Assembly (NCBI GenBank): GCA_031272415.1
Contig: JAISTU010000104.1
Coordinates: forward strand, 1 to 7,515
Source: Bacteroidales bacterium
GTDB lineage: Bacteria; Bacteroidota; Bacteroidia; Bacteroidales; WCHB1-69
Length of the DNA stretch: 7,515 bases
Reading direction: 5' to 3'
In this document: piece after piece, positions 7,296-7,515 of the stretch
Numbering within the stretch: the first letter of the stretch is position 1
Layout: every line of letters starts with the position of its first letter
The notes under the pieces: model-generated
Databases searched by the model: none
What the model was told of the DNA's origin: nothing
The model's input: the letters and a program-made list of their open reading frames with translations, nothing else
Position numbers and translations under genes: made by a program

Positions 7296-7344
7296 CATAA
7301 TGAAACTGCAAATTAAAAAACGTACAACCATATCAAAGCAAACT

Positions 7345-7506
7345 ATGAAACCAAAATTAATCTTATGCACGGTCGGCACTTCCATTTCTAACGGAGTGGG
7401 CTTTATATTTTTTTGCAGCGATAAAAGGGGTTGCGTTAGGAGAAGTACAATGCTATTCTATACATTGAAAAATCTTTATCTTTTGTACCGTAACTGTTGG
7501 ATATAA
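7345..7506 (+). pseudogene. Truncated CARF/Cas-APE2256-like N-terminus (damaged gene remnant)
   Basis: The frame starting at ATG 7345 begins MKPKLILCTVGTSISNG, which looks like the first beta-strand and GTS turn of CARF-type proteins of the CRISPR-associated APE2256/Csx1/Csm6 group (from memory of the family pattern). After about residue 18 the predicted protein (GFIFFCSDKRGC and onward) no longer looks like a CARF domain and stops at 7504-7506, giving only 54 residues where several hundred are usual. An in-frame ATG at 7300 would add 15 poorly conserved, Lys-rich residues. The remnant begins 49 bases after the epimerase stop on the same strand, so an intact ancestor could have been the fourth operon gene. 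A junction caused by insertion, deletion or recombination near 7399 is the simplest explanation; a sequencing or assembly break is possible. Whether the family assignment holds with so few residues is uncertain. Confidence 0.45.
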
Positions 7507-7515
7507 ACCGTTCAA
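7399..7515. other. Non-coding tail after the apparent break in the CARF-like frame
   Basis: From about 7399 the sequence changes character: a T-run (TTTATATTTTTTT), then a G-rich patch containing AAAAGGGGTTGCGTTAGG (7422-7439), then AT-rich sequence. No coding frame here resembles a known protein. The G-rich patch vaguely recalls intergenic repeats I associate with Bacteroidota genomes, but there is only one copy in the window, so I cannot call it a repeat. No terminal inverted repeat or transposase is visible within the window. Confidence 0.3.

Noticed and set aside
1..7515. CRISPR array, tRNA or rRNA genes
   Set aside because: No regularly spaced direct repeats and no cloverleaf or rRNA-like segments were seen, despite the CARF-like remnant.

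Overview
The window holds one compact plus-strand operon of three intact genes, followed by a damaged fourth reading frame. The DNA is AT-rich. The starts lack clear Shine-Dalgarno sequences, and the proteins look like Bacteroidota proteins, so a member of that phylum is my best guess. This rests on general style only, because no rRNA, tRNA or ribosomal gene is present to anchor it.

Layout: positions 1-319 are mostly non-coding, with a 45-codon frame that starts like a signal peptide and a strong stem-loop at 233-267. Gene 1 (320-4681) encodes 1453 residues carrying four enzyme modules in a row: a class-II glutamine amidotransferase/asparagine-synthetase module, an arylamine N-acetyltransferase-like module with an intact Cys-His-Asp triad, a family-2-like glycosyltransferase, and a second glycosyltransferase-like region. 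Gene 2 (4678-6306) encodes 542 residues: a GTP cyclohydrolase II-like domain, a YbiA/NADAR (COG3236) N-glycosidase-like domain, and a kinase-like domain whose catalytic Asp appears replaced. Gene 3 (6303-7295) encodes a UDP-glucuronate 4-epimerase-like dehydratase/epimerase. Gene 4 (about 7345-7506) begins like a CARF-type, CRISPR-associated protein (ILCTVGTSI) but loses the family pattern after about 18 residues.

Genes 1/2 and 2/3 overlap by ATGA, so the three proteins are probably made together. None of the other riboflavin genes is present, and the GTP cyclohydrolase II domain has lost its active-site tyrosine, so this is unlikely to be housekeeping riboflavin synthesis. A reasonable model (inference) is as follows. 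GTP is opened to a (formamido)pyrimidine ribotide. The NADAR domain cuts or protects its N-glycosidic bond. The acyltransferase and amidotransferase modules modify an amine or carboxylate. The glycosyltransferases use a sugar, possibly UDP-galacturonate made by gene 3. The product would be an undescribed aminopyrimidine or amidated-uronate glycoconjugate: a surface glycan decoration, a secondary metabolite or a conflict-related nucleotide derivative. The sequence alone does not decide between these.
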